Below, one piece after another: positions 32,537 through 42,921 of a DNA stretch of 64,000 nt. Under the pieces are notes generated by a model, which had not been told where the DNA came from, ran no database searches, and was given only the letters and a program-made list of their open reading frames with translations. The DNA is from an uncultured Clostridia bacterium (GTDB taxonomy: Bacteria > Bacillota > Clostridia > Christensenellales > Aristaeellaceae): NCBI GenBank assembly GCA_934667105.1, contig CAKULG010000006.1, positions 1-64,000 on the forward strand. Reading direction: 5' to 3'. The position numbers were made by a program, and so were the translations under genes. Within the stretch, counting starts at the first letter, position 1, and the number at the start of each line of letters is the position of its first letter.

Positions 32537-32560
32537 AAAAGCGCCGAAAGGCGCTTTCAA
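32534..32560. terminator. Bidirectional terminator between convergent genes
   Basis: AAAGCGCC-GAAA-GGCGCTTT overlaps the stop of the DUF4041 gene. On the minus strand it is followed by TTTTTTA, serving the small gene at 32579-32704; the plus-strand T run is weaker. Confidence 0.75.
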
Positions 32561-32578
32561 AAGTGGAATGGTCGTAAG

Positions 32579-32704
32579 TCAAAGAATGTCAGCCTCTACG
32601 GAGATGTTTTTCAGATACGAAAGAAATTCCTCCTTTTGCGTAAGGCTCATTTTGTCAACGTACTCCATGATTTCCGCGATGTACTGTTCCTTGGTCTTCT
32701 TCAT
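32579..32704 (-). CDS. Small helical phage protein, 41 residues
   Basis: MKKTKEQYIAEIMEYVDKMS followed by LTQKEEFLSYLKNISVEADI has GGAG nine bases before ATG at 32704 and a TATAAT box near 32737. It resembles the C-terminal helix of the CI-like repressor (IMEALKNIPEKEISSLLQYV), so it may interact with a repressor, for example as an antagonist. This link is inference. Confidence 0.55.
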   Translation of the reverse strand: MKKTKEQYIAEIMEYVDKMSLTQKEEFLSYLKNISVEADIL

Positions 32705-32798
32705 GACGGCTTCTCCTTTCGTTTCTTCGCGCCTTTATTATAGTAGATACGTTGCTGACATGCACTGACAGGATTTTCGCGTTTTTCGATTTTGATTA

Positions 32799-32930
32799 TC
32801 AAAAACCGTTACGATTTCCACGATCTTCCTGTGCTTCCGCTGGCCGGATACGCTTGCCCTTAACGTAAATCGTCGGCAGGGGGCGGCGTTCGTGGTCGGG
32901 GCGCTTTCGCGGGGGGTTATTCCTGGGCAT
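32799..32930 (-). CDS. Small basic protein, 43 residues
   Basis: MPRNNPPRKRPDHERRPLPT followed by IYVKGKRIRPAEAQEDRGNR is very basic and proline-rich, with AGGAAG about 9 bases before the ATG at 32930. It is divergent from the HTH gene at 33096. It could be a small DNA-binding or excision-related factor; no family is recognised. Confidence 0.4.
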   Translation of the reverse strand: MPRNNPPRKRPDHERRPLPTIYVKGKRIRPAEAQEDRGNRNGF

Positions 32931-32980
32931 GGTATTCGCTTCCTTTCTTTTTTCTTGTTGCCGTTATCGTCTCACATATA

Positions 32981-33070
32981 CATATGCATATCAACCCACA
33001 AATATGCAAGACGGGCCTTTTTGGTGCAAAATACCATGCATATCTGCAAAAAATCCTTGCAAATATGCAA
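32981..33070. promoter_or_regulatory. Cluster of ATATGCA-type operator boxes
   Basis: CATATGCATATC (32981-32992), AAATATGCAAG (33000-33010), ATGCATAT (33036-33043) and the palindrome TTGCAAATATGCAA (33057-33070) lie just before the membrane-anchored HTH gene. Four related boxes in 90 bases suggest binding of an HTH protein, possibly autoregulation. Confidence 0.6.
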
Positions 33071-33095
33071 GTGGACAAAAAAAGGGGGAAAAAGA

Positions 33096-33596
33096 GTGAC
33101 CGCGACCGAAATATCCGTATACCTACAGCACCTGCAAAACAGCCGGGGCCTGACCCAGCAGGCATGGGCGGATGCGTCCGGCATTCCGGCATACACCATA
33201 TCCCGGTATCTGTCCGCATCGGTGGACGCGCCGCCTTTTTCCGCCATCACAGCGTTAGTAAAAGCCGCCGGCGACTCCCTGGATGAAATGGCGGGCATTG
33301 CAGCGCCGGAGAAGGAAACGCCCCAGCACGCGCAAGACATGATTGCCCAAAAAGAAAGATCGATCGTCTATTTAAAAGAACAGGTTGCGAAACTCGAAGA
33401 ATCGGTATCCAGGGAGCACGCTATCGCCGAAAAAATACGAAAAGCGTCTTCCCGGAAAACAGTGGCAATTAGCGTTATGCTTTTTATCCTTGGCGCGCTT
33501 TTGATGTGGGATTTGATGGATCCCCGGTACGGATTTATTTACCGGGTGTTCGGCATGCAGGAAAGCCAAAGCATGCTTAACATCATCAAGGGGTGA
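33096..33596 (+). CDS. Membrane-anchored XRE-type regulator
   Basis: A GTG start at 33096 (VTATEISVYLQHLQNSRGLT, first residue Met in vivo) follows GGGGGAAAAAGA; upstream in-frame ATGs give an implausible leader. The 166-residue protein has an HTH (AWADASGIPAYTISRYLSAS), a short coiled coil (RSIVYLKEQVAKLEESVSRE) and a hydrophobic helix near the C-terminus (TVAISVMLFILGALLMWDLM). A DNA-binding protein fixed to the membrane is unusual for a phage regulator. It is five bases upstream of the integrase gene, so it may control integration or sense the envelope. Confidence 0.78.
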   Translation: MTATEISVYLQHLQNSRGLTQQAWADASGIPAYTISRYLSASVDAPPFSAITALVKAAGDSLDEMAGIAAPEKETPQHAQDMIAQKERSIVYLKEQVAKLEESVSREHAIAEKIRKASSRKTVAISVMLFILGALLMWDLMDPRYGFIYRVFGMQESQSMLNIIKG

Positions 33597-33600
33597 TCTT

Positions 33601-34773
33601 ATGCCGCCGTGTAAAAAATGCAAAAATGTCATCCCAGATGGGGCTGTGTTCTGCCCGTGGTGCGGGATGCGTCAGGAAAGGCTTAAAGGCGTAAAAAAAC
33701 GCGGAAACGGCGGAGGCTATGCATTTAAACGCGGCGACACTTGGACGGTTCGAATCCGCCGGTATGTCGCCATCCCAGCCGAAAATGATATAGACAATGA
33801 TATAGACGTTAAATGCCAAGAAACTACGAAAGGCGGATTTGCCACAAAAAAAGACGCGCTGGCTTACGGACAAGTAATGCTGGGAAAATCTCCCCGTCCA
33901 ACAAAAACGCTTGCAGACTACTGGCAGCTATATTCCCATGACAAGCTGCTGAAACTTTCCGACGGAAAGCAGGCAAACTATCAAAAAGCGTACGAGCGCA
34001 TGCGGGGGATCGCCCTTCGCGATATATCCACGCTGACGATTTCCGATTTGCAATCCGTAGTAAGTCAGACGACCAGCACATTTTATCCGGCACGCGATAT
34101 TAAAACGCTTTTTTCCGCGTTGTTTCGCATGGCGGCGGCTGATGGAGTTGCAAACAAAGATTTGCCATCTTTCATCGAATTACCGAAGCTTAACGAAAAA
34201 AAGCGGGAAGCGTTCACTCCGCAGGAGATTCAGCGTATCCACGCGCAATGGGAAAGCGGAGATATGATCGCCGGATATATCCTTGTGATGATTGGGACAG
34301 GCATGATGCCGGGGGAGTTGCTGCGTCTTGAAAAATCCATGATTCACTTGGATTTGGCGCGAATCATCGGAGCCGGATTAAAAACGGATCAGCGAAAAAA
34401 GCAGTCTATCGTGCTTCCACCTCCGATTGTAAAAATCCTTCGCTCACTGATGGAAAAAACGCCGGGGGAAAAACTTTTTGACGGATATTATTACGAAAAG
34501 TTTTCTGCCCAGTATTATGCCACGCTCGAAGCAGCCGGATGCCGAAAGCTCCCGCCCTACTCCTGCCGCCATTCGACGGCCACCTACATGGCGCAAAACC
34601 CGGAAATTCCTCCGGCGGTCATTTCACGGGTTATGCGGCATTCCGCGCGAATGACAGAAAGATATACGCACATAGACGATACTCCGGCACTGGAAGCTGC
34701 TGAAAAAATGGGCGATTTTTTCGCCACGGGGTACAAACGGGGTACGAGTGATCCAAAAAGGCTTGAAAAATAA
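33601..34773 (+). CDS. int: Tyrosine integrase with N-terminal zinc ribbon
   Basis: The 390-residue protein opens with a zinc ribbon (CKKCKNVIPDGAVFCPWCG), then an arm-binding AP2-like segment, a core-binding SAM-like domain (residues about 100-190) and a catalytic domain. Catalytic residues seen are R323 in YSCRHSTAT, H347 in RVMRHSARM and Y355 in ERYTHID, with K at KTDQRKKQ. At the first catalytic arginine position the sequence is TGMMPGEL, with Met236 where Arg is usual. It ends 20 bases before the tRNA-Trp fragment, so it recombines at that tRNA. It is transcribed toward the attachment site. Confidence 0.93.
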   Translation: MPPCKKCKNVIPDGAVFCPWCGMRQERLKGVKKRGNGGGYAFKRGDTWTVRIRRYVAIPAENDIDNDIDVKCQETTKGGFATKKDALAYGQVMLGKSPRPTKTLADYWQLYSHDKLLKLSDGKQANYQKAYERMRGIALRDISTLTISDLQSVVSQTTSTFYPARDIKTLFSALFRMAAADGVANKDLPSFIELPKLNEKKREAFTPQEIQRIHAQWESGDMIAGYILVMIGTGMMPGELLRLEKSMIHLDLARIIGAGLKTDQRKKQSIVLPPPIVKILRSLMEKTPGEKLFDGYYYEKFSAQYYATLEAAGCRKLPPYSCRHSTATYMAQNPEIPPAVISRVMRHSARMTERYTHIDDTPALEAAEKMGDFFATGYKRGTSDPKRLEK

Positions 34774-34789
34774 GCGATTTTGATCACTT

Positions 34790-34821
34790 TGTTGAGGGTT
34801 CGAGTCCTTCTTCCCCTGCCA
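34790..34821 (+). repeat. Attachment site: 3' fragment of tRNA-Trp
   Basis: TTGAGGGTTCGAGTCC and TTCTTCCCCTGCCA form a T-arm (GAGGG/CCTTC, loop TTCGAGT), a 3' acceptor strand TTCCCCT, discriminator G and CCA. This is the end of bacterial tRNA-Trp (AGGGG...CCCCTGCCA). The rest of the tRNA is absent, so this is the displaced bacterial end left by integration. The rebuilt tRNA should lie at the other prophage end, left of base 1. Confidence 0.85.
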
Positions 34822-34822
34822 G

Positions 34823-34851
34823 AAGCGGTTTCCATGGGAAGCCGCTTTTTT
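34823..34851 (+). terminator. Original terminator of the tRNA-Trp gene
   Basis: AAGCGGTTTCC-ATG-GGAAGCCGCTT followed by T4 stands directly after the tRNA fragment. Confidence 0.88.
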
Positions 34852-34885
34852 CATACCGACGCAGACCATGACGGGAGGGGTTCGC

Positions 34886-35671
34886 ATGTCGCAGACGCTG
34901 TTGCATTACATCCTGTTTTTCTTCGTCGCCGCCGTGCTGGGCTGGCTGATGGAGGTGACGTGCAAGCTGATTCAGTATCACCGTTTCATCAACCGGGGCT
35001 TTCTCATCGGCCCCTATTGCCCCATTTACGGCTTCGGGGCGGTGCTGGTGACGGCGCTGCTTTCGCCCTATGCGGATTCGCCGGTGGTGGTGTTTCTGCT
35101 GGCGGTGCTGCTTTGCGGCAGCCTGGAATACCTGACCAGCTATCTGATGGAAAAATTGTTTCACGCCCGGTGGTGGGATTACAGCCATAAACGGTTTCAG
35201 CTGAACGGCCGCGTCTGCGCCGACACGCTGATTCCCTTCGGCCTGCTGGGCCTGGCCATGGTATACGGGGCCAAGCCGCTGCTTTTCCGGCTGCTGGATT
35301 CCCTGCCGCTCGGGGTGGAGGAGGGGCTGTGCATCGGCCTGACCGTGCTGATTCTGACGGATACCGTGATTTCCGCCACCGTGCTGAGCAAGCTGCGCAA
35401 AACGGCGGAGGCCTCCGGCGGCGACGATACCGAGGCCATCACCCGGGCGGTGCGCCAGGCCCTGACGGGGCAGAACGCGCTGCTGCGCCGCCTGCTGCGC
35501 GCCTTCCCCGACGCGCGGCTGTATAATAAAAAGCTGCTGGAAAAGGCCCGCCAGGCGCAGGCCCGGGTGCGGCGGGAACTGAAAGAAACGAAGCGCCGCT
35601 TCCAGGCGGAAATGCGCCAGCGAGAAATCCAATGGAAGCAGACGCGCGCCGGAAAGAAAAACGAGAAATAA
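34886..35671 (+). CDS. Putative membrane protein, ABC_trans_CmpB (PF06541) family
   Basis: The start at 34886 (MSQTLLHYILFFFVAAVLGW) has GGGAGGGG six bases upstream; an ATG six codons earlier is less well placed. The 261-residue protein has about five membrane helices and the family motifs LGWLMEVTCKLIQYHRFINR, GFLIGPYCPIYGFGAVL and GSLEYLTSYLMEKLFHARWW, DYSHKRFQLNGRVC. The C-terminal 80 residues are charged and helical. The family is called a putative ABC transporter permease, but no partner ATPase is nearby. It is the first chromosomal gene after the prophage. Confidence 0.8.
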   Translation: MSQTLLHYILFFFVAAVLGWLMEVTCKLIQYHRFINRGFLIGPYCPIYGFGAVLVTALLSPYADSPVVVFLLAVLLCGSLEYLTSYLMEKLFHARWWDYSHKRFQLNGRVCADTLIPFGLLGLAMVYGAKPLLFRLLDSLPLGVEEGLCIGLTVLILTDTVISATVLSKLRKTAEASGGDDTEAITRAVRQALTGQNALLRRLLRAFPDARLYNKKLLEKARQAQARVRRELKETKRRFQAEMRQREIQWKQTRAGKKNEK

Positions 35672-35689
35672 TTGCGCGGTTCATCGCGC

Positions 35690-35727
35690 AAGCGCCGGAG
35701 CGGCTATGGGCCTCCCGGCGCTTTTTT
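35690..35727 (+). terminator. Intrinsic terminator
   Basis: AAGCGCCGG and CCGGCGCTT pair around a 15-nt loop and are followed by TTTTT. It ends the CmpB-type gene. Confidence 0.82.
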
Positions 35728-35755
35728 CGTGGATGCAAAAGAGAAAAACGGCGGA

Positions 35756-35784
35756 TTGACAAGCCGGGAAAAACGCGATATACT
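35756..35784 (+). promoter_or_regulatory. Promoter of the metal chaperone gene
   Basis: TTGACA (35756-35761) and TATACT (35779-35784) are 17 bases apart. Just after it GGTTAAAATAGACTAACC (35790-35807) is an inverted repeat with 5-bp arms, a likely operator for a metal-sensing repressor. Confidence 0.8.
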
Positions 35785-35859
35785 ACGGGCGGTTAAAATA
35801 GACTAACCAAAACCATAAAACGGCGCGTTTTTAAACCGCCGGAAGGGAAGCGGCGCGCA

Positions 35860-36120
35860 ATGATAGAAACGATTGTGAAGGTTGACGGCATGATGTGCGG
35901 CATGTGCGAGGCGCATGTGAACGACGCGGTTCGCAAGGCGTTCTCGGTGAAGAAGGTTTCCTCCTCCCATAGTAAGGGCGAAACCGTGATCCTTAGCCAG
36001 GAGCCCTTGGACGCGAAAAAGCTGCAGGCGGCCATTGCCGCCACCGGCTACACCGTGGGCGAAATCAGCGCCCACCCCTATGAAAAGAAGGGGCTGCTTG
36101 GGCTGTTTAAAAAGCATTAA
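35860..36120 (+). CDS. Heavy-metal-associated (CopZ-like) protein
   Basis: The 86-residue protein has the HMA fold with KVDGMMCGMCEAHVNDAVRK, the GMxCxxC copper-binding loop, and ISSHSKGETV-like and AIAATGYTVGEIS strands. It probably carries Cu(I). It ends with a basic tail, KKGLLGLFKKH. No copper ATPase is adjacent. A long 5' leader with an inverted repeat suggests metal-dependent control. Confidence 0.85.
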   Translation: MIETIVKVDGMMCGMCEAHVNDAVRKAFSVKKVSSSHSKGETVILSQEPLDAKKLQAAIAATGYTVGEISAHPYEKKGLLGLFKKH

Positions 36121-36196
36121 GCCGCGGGGAAATGTAGGGAAAACCGTCCTTTGATTTTTTGCCTCATTTCACCCATTGATTTTCCTGAAAAAGCGC

Positions 36197-36234
36197 AAGC
36201 GGGGGTTCTTTGTTCCGGCAAAGAGCCCCCGCTT
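36197..36234. terminator. Bidirectional terminator between convergent genes
   Basis: AAGCGGGGGTTCTTTG and CAAAGAGCCCCCGCTT form a 15-16 bp stem around TTCCGG. It separates the metal chaperone and XRE genes. The core GGGGGTTCTTTG resembles the repeated hairpins at 38921, 39222 and 53136. Confidence 0.78.
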
Positions 36235-36238
36235 TGTA

Positions 36239-36691
36239 TTATTTTTCCCCGCGCTCCCGCCAATACTTCAGCTGGGGCAGGCGCTGGGATAAATAGGCCC
36301 GTACCTGCTCCGGGGGCCAGCTTTCGTTGGCCATATGCTCCGCGCAGAAGGAAATCAGCGCGTCCAGGCTGGTATAGGTAAATTTCCCCTCGGCATAGCA
36401 CCACTGGCAGTATTCCTCGTTCAGGGTGCCGTCCGGCTCCCGGCTCATGCAGCCGTCCTCCAGCGGCATGCCGCAGCACTGGCAAACCAGCTGGCGGGGC
36501 GCGCCCAGCAACGTGTTCACCGATACGTCGAACAGCCGCGAAAGCGCCTTGAGCGTTTCCGGGTTAGGCGCGGTTTCCCCCGTCTCCCAGCGGGATACCG
36601 CTTGCCGCGTCACAAACAGCTTTTCCGCCAACGCCGCCTGAGACATGCCCCTTTCCGCTCGCAGCTTGAGAATTACATCCTTTGTTTCCAT
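36239..36691 (-). CDS. XRE regulator with C-terminal zinc ribbon
   Basis: The start at 36691 (METKDVILKLRAERGMSQAA) follows AGGAGGGAGAG. Residues 5-60 are an HTH (LAEKLFVTRQAVSRWETGET). The C-terminal part is a putative zinc ribbon (VCQCCGMPLEDGCMSRE, YCQWCYAEGKFTYTS) seen in many Clostridia regulators. The length is 150 residues. Target genes unknown; the neighbouring metal chaperone is one candidate. Confidence 0.82.
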   Translation of the reverse strand: METKDVILKLRAERGMSQAALAEKLFVTRQAVSRWETGETAPNPETLKALSRLFDVSVNTLLGAPRQLVCQCCGMPLEDGCMSREPDGTLNEEYCQWCYAEGKFTYTSLDALISFCAEHMANESWPPEQVRAYLSQRLPQLKYWRERGEK

Positions 36692-36831
36692 TGCGCTCTC
36701 CCTCCTGGCGCGCTCGCCCGCGCCGCGTTTGCGCCCGCCGCCGGGCGAAGAATTTCCAATCGTCTTTTCTATTATAATCGCTTTTCCCGCCCCGCACAAG
36801 CAACCACCTGTTGCCCCCTTCCGCAGGCGCT

Positions 36832-36860
36832 TTGACAAAGGAGGAAAAACGTGATAAAGT
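36832..36860 (+). promoter_or_regulatory. Candidate promoter of the MerR gene
   Basis: TTGACA (36832-36837) and TAAAGT (36855-36860) are 17 bases apart. TCTATCTATAGAGTAGA downstream (from 36861) is dyad-like and could be the MerR operator for autoregulation. Confidence 0.5.
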
Positions 36861-36906
36861 CTATCTATAGAGTAGAGTTTTTGAAGGAAAAGGAGGAATT
36901 TCGTTT

Positions 36907-37746
36907 ATGGAGGACGGACTGCTTTCCATCGGCAAAATGGCGGCCATGAACCGCCTGACCGTGGCGACCCTGCGGCTTTACGACGAGCTGGGCCTGCTTT
37001 CGCCCCGTCGCCGGGATCCGGAAACGGGCTACCGCTATTACGATATCGCCCAGAACGCCCGGCTGGATATGATCGCCTATATGAAGGAGCTGGGCATGAG
37101 CCTGACCGAGATCGGCGACGTGCTGCGCCAGGAGGATATCACGCTGATCGAAACGATTCTCGCCCGGAAAAACGAGCAGCTGCATCAGCAGATTCGCGCG
37201 CTGCATTCCTGTCACAACGCGGTGGAGCGCGCCATCGCAGCCATCGAACGCTATCGAAAATCCCCCGCCAAGGGCACCATCGCCCTGGAATATATCGACC
37301 GCCGCTACATCTGGGGCCAGCCATGCCAGCGGGATTTTTATCAACAGGGCATCCGCGCCTATGAACGCGAGCTGCTCTCCCTGCGCCAGGCGCTGCTGGC
37401 GCGCGGGTTCACGCAAATTCATTCCTACAGCGCCGCCACCTCCATCGCCCAGGAGGATTTCGCCCGGGGAAGCTTTGTGCCAAAGGAAGCCTTTGTGTTC
37501 GTGGATCACCAGGACCGGGCCCAGTTCCCCGACGTGGCGGTGATGGACAGCGGCATGTTCGCCTGCATCTATCTGGATAATTTCGACGATGAAATCGCCT
37601 TCGCCCGGCGGCTGCTGGATTATTGCCAGGCGCAGGGGTGGACGGTGTGCGGCGATTATGTGTGCGAGGTGCTGACGGAATTCAATGTGTTCGACGAAGA
37701 TAAGCGCGGCATGTTTCTGCGGCTGCAAGTCCCCGTGAAATTCTAA
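36907..37746 (+). CDS. MerR-family regulator with effector-binding domain
   Basis: The 279-residue protein has a MerR HTH (LLSIGKMAAMNRLTVATLRL, YDELGLLSPRRRDPETGYRY, YDIAQNARLDMIAYMKELGM), a coiled-coil dimer helix (residues about 90-120) and a GyrI-like C-terminal ligand domain, as in BmrR. Such proteins twist promoters with 19-bp spacers. A promoter of that type lies 35 bases after its stop, before the dehydrogenase-like gene, which makes that gene the likely target. Confidence 0.88.
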   Translation: MEDGLLSIGKMAAMNRLTVATLRLYDELGLLSPRRRDPETGYRYYDIAQNARLDMIAYMKELGMSLTEIGDVLRQEDITLIETILARKNEQLHQQIRALHSCHNAVERAIAAIERYRKSPAKGTIALEYIDRRYIWGQPCQRDFYQQGIRAYERELLSLRQALLARGFTQIHSYSAATSIAQEDFARGSFVPKEAFVFVDHQDRAQFPDVAVMDSGMFACIYLDNFDDEIAFARRLLDYCQAQGWTVCGDYVCEVLTEFNVFDEDKRGMFLRLQVPVKF

Positions 37747-37780
37747 GATGCGGCGCGTTCCTCCCGCTGGTAAATATTGC

Positions 37781-37811
37781 TTGACTCTCATGCTGCAATA
37801 GGGTTTACAAT
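37781..37811 (+). promoter_or_regulatory. MerR-type promoter with 19-bp spacer
   Basis: TTGACT (37781-37786) and TACAAT (37806-37811) are separated by 19 bases, too long for normal use but typical for MerR activation. The spacer CTCATGCTGCAATAGGGTT has rough dyad symmetry. Confidence 0.68.
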
Positions 37812-37875
37812 ATTTACAGGGCAAGAAAAACAGCCGTCGCTCCCCAGCGTGGCTGATAACAAGGAGGAATTACAC

Positions 37876-38901
37876 ATGGATAAAATCAAAGTGGTTCAGT
37901 ATGGCTGCGGCAAAATGAGCAAATATATCCTGCGCTATCTGCATGAGCACGGCGCGCAGATTGTGGGCGCGATCGACGTAAACCCCGCCGTGGTGGGCCA
38001 GGATGTGGGCGATTTCGCGGGCCTGGGCCTGAAAACCGGCGTGATTATCTCCAATGACGCGGACAAGGTGCTGGATGAATGCGACGCGGACGTGGCCATC
38101 GTCACGCTGTTCAGCTTCATCGGCGATATTTACGAGCATGTGGAAAAGTGCGTTTCCCGCGGCATCAACGTGATCACCACCTGCGAGGAAGCCATCTATC
38201 CCTGGACCACCTCCGCCGCCCAGATCAACCGTCTGGACGCGCTGGCCAAGGAAACCGGCTGCACCATCACGGGCAGCGGCATGCAGGATATTTTCTGGAT
38301 CAACATGGTGGCGCTGGTTGCGGGCGGCTGCAACAAGATCACCAAGATCAAGGGCGCTTACAGCTACAACGTGGATGAATACGGCCTGGCCCTGGCCAAC
38401 GCCCACGGCTGCGATCTGACCCCCGAGGAATTTGAGCAAAAAATCGCCCATCCCCAGGCCTTCGAGCCTTCCTATGCCTGGAACGCCAGCGAAGCCATTT
38501 GCAACAAGCTGGGCCTCACCATCAAATCCATCACCCAGAAGCATGTTCCCTGCGTGATCGATCAGGATATTTATTCCGCCACGCTGGGCAAAACCATTAA
38601 GGCGGGGCGCTGCATCGGCATGTCCGCCGTGGTAACCATTGAAACCATGCAGGGCGTCACCGTGGAAGAGGAAACCATCGGCAAGGTGTACGGCCCCCAG
38701 GACGGCGATATGTGCGATTGGAAGATCTGCGGCGAGCCGGATACCGAATTCCACGTCGTCAAGCCCGCCACCGTGGAGCATACCTGCGCCACCGTCGTCA
38801 ACCGCCTGCCCAGCCTGCTGGCCGCCCCCGCCGGGTATGTGACCGCCGATCAGCTGGAGCCCAACCAATACCTCACTTACCCCATGGAATACTATTGCTG
38901 A
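37876..38901 (+). CDS. 2,4-diaminopentanoate dehydrogenase-like oxidoreductase
   Basis: The ATG at 37876 ([20 protein letters not shown]) follows AACAAGGAGG. The 341-residue protein has an NAD(P)-binding start [13 protein letters not shown] and [20 protein letters not shown], then [19 protein letters not shown] and [20 protein letters not shown]. It belongs to the dihydrodipicolinate-reductase-like group that includes Ord of ornithine fermentation. The true substrate is unsure because no other ornithine fermentation genes are near. It appears to be a single-gene unit under MerR control. Confidence 0.78.
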   Translation: MDKIKVVQYGCGKMSKYILRYLHEHGAQIVGAIDVNPAVVGQDVGDFAGLGLKTGVIISNDADKVLDECDADVAIVTLFSFIGDIYEHVEKCVSRGINVITTCEEAIYPWTTSAAQINRLDALAKETGCTITGSGMQDIFWINMVALVAGGCNKITKIKGAYSYNVDEYGLALANAHGCDLTPEEFEQKIAHPQAFEPSYAWNASEAICNKLGLTIKSITQKHVPCVIDQDIYSATLGKTIKAGRCIGMSAVVTIETMQGVTVEEETIGKVYGPQDGDMCDWKICGEPDTEFHVVKPATVEHTCATVVNRLPSLLAAPAGYVTADQLEPNQYLTYPMEYYC

Positions 38902-38920
38902 GAAGGAATAAATATATTGT

Positions 38921-38960
38921 GGGGGAACCGCTCTTTGGCCTCCCAAAGAGCGGTTCCCCC
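38921..38960. repeat. Inverted-repeat hairpin, family copy 1
   Basis: GGGGGAACCGCTCTTTGG and CCAAAGAGCGGTTCCCCC form a perfect 18-bp stem around CCTC. It follows the dehydrogenase-like gene and probably terminates or stabilises its RNA. Flanking sequence (GCCCCCCGAGAAAACCG, ATTGGGTAA) is shared with copy 3. Confidence 0.88.
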
Positions 38961-39118
38961 GCCCCCCGAGAAAACCGATTGGGTAAATGCGGAAAATAAA
39001 AAAACTGCTTATTTCTCCGCCAGCGAAAATGATTATGCCAGGGCCCCTTCTCCGGTGCTCAAGGACGGTTTCCTCCCGTCTCTCCGAAAATGCCGATCGA
39101 GAAGGCGGGAAAATTAAA

Positions 39119-39180
39119 AAATCAGCTTGCCTCTCCGCAAAATGAAGCTTCTTTTGTTTGCGGAGAAGCAAGCTGATTTC
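39119..39180. repeat. Long imperfect inverted repeat between two hairpin copies
   Basis: AAATCAGCTTGCCTCTCCGCAAA and its near complement, ending GCAAGCTGATTT, pair over more than 20 bases. The 300 bases from 38961 to 39221 hold no convincing gene and consist of such repeats. Confidence 0.78.
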
Positions 39181-39221
39181 CTTTTGCCCCTTTCTTCACA
39201 ATCGCCTTCTCGGAAGGGGCG

Positions 39222-39261
39222 TGGGGGAACCGCTCTTTGGCAACAAAGAACGGTTCCCCCA
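39222..39261. repeat. Inverted-repeat hairpin, family copy 2 (after rpoC)
   Basis: TGGGGGAACCGCTCTTTG and CAAAGAACGGTTCCCCCA pair with one mismatch. It lies 16 bases after the rpoC stop and is the best candidate for the rpoBC terminator. Confidence 0.82.
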
Positions 39262-39277
39262 CATTCTTTCATTTAAA

Positions 39278-42835
<3,558 letters not shown>

Positions 42836-42921
42836 GGATCGTAACTCCCTCCGCTTTGGCCAGTGCCTCCGGCCCGGCGGGGAGCAGCCTCCCCGCCCGC
42901 CGGATGGCGGCAGTGCCGGAA

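Larger units (their letters stand above)
1..34821. mobile_element. Siphovirus-type prophage, integrase end (left part outside window)
   Basis: A continuous phage gene order fills this stretch: integrase and lysogeny control at the right, then early, recombination, packaging, head and tail genes read leftward. The right boundary is set by the integrase stop followed within 20 bases by the 3' end of a tRNA-Trp gene and its terminator, after which ordinary chromosomal genes begin. The left boundary is not in the window, because the tail-associated gene is cut at base 1 and no holin or endolysin is seen. Gene content is that of a temperate siphovirus with SPP1-like portal and minor head proteins. 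Two frameshifts in homopolymers (17322-17329 and 27151-27154) could be assembly errors or real lesions; otherwise the genes look intact. Confidence 0.95.
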
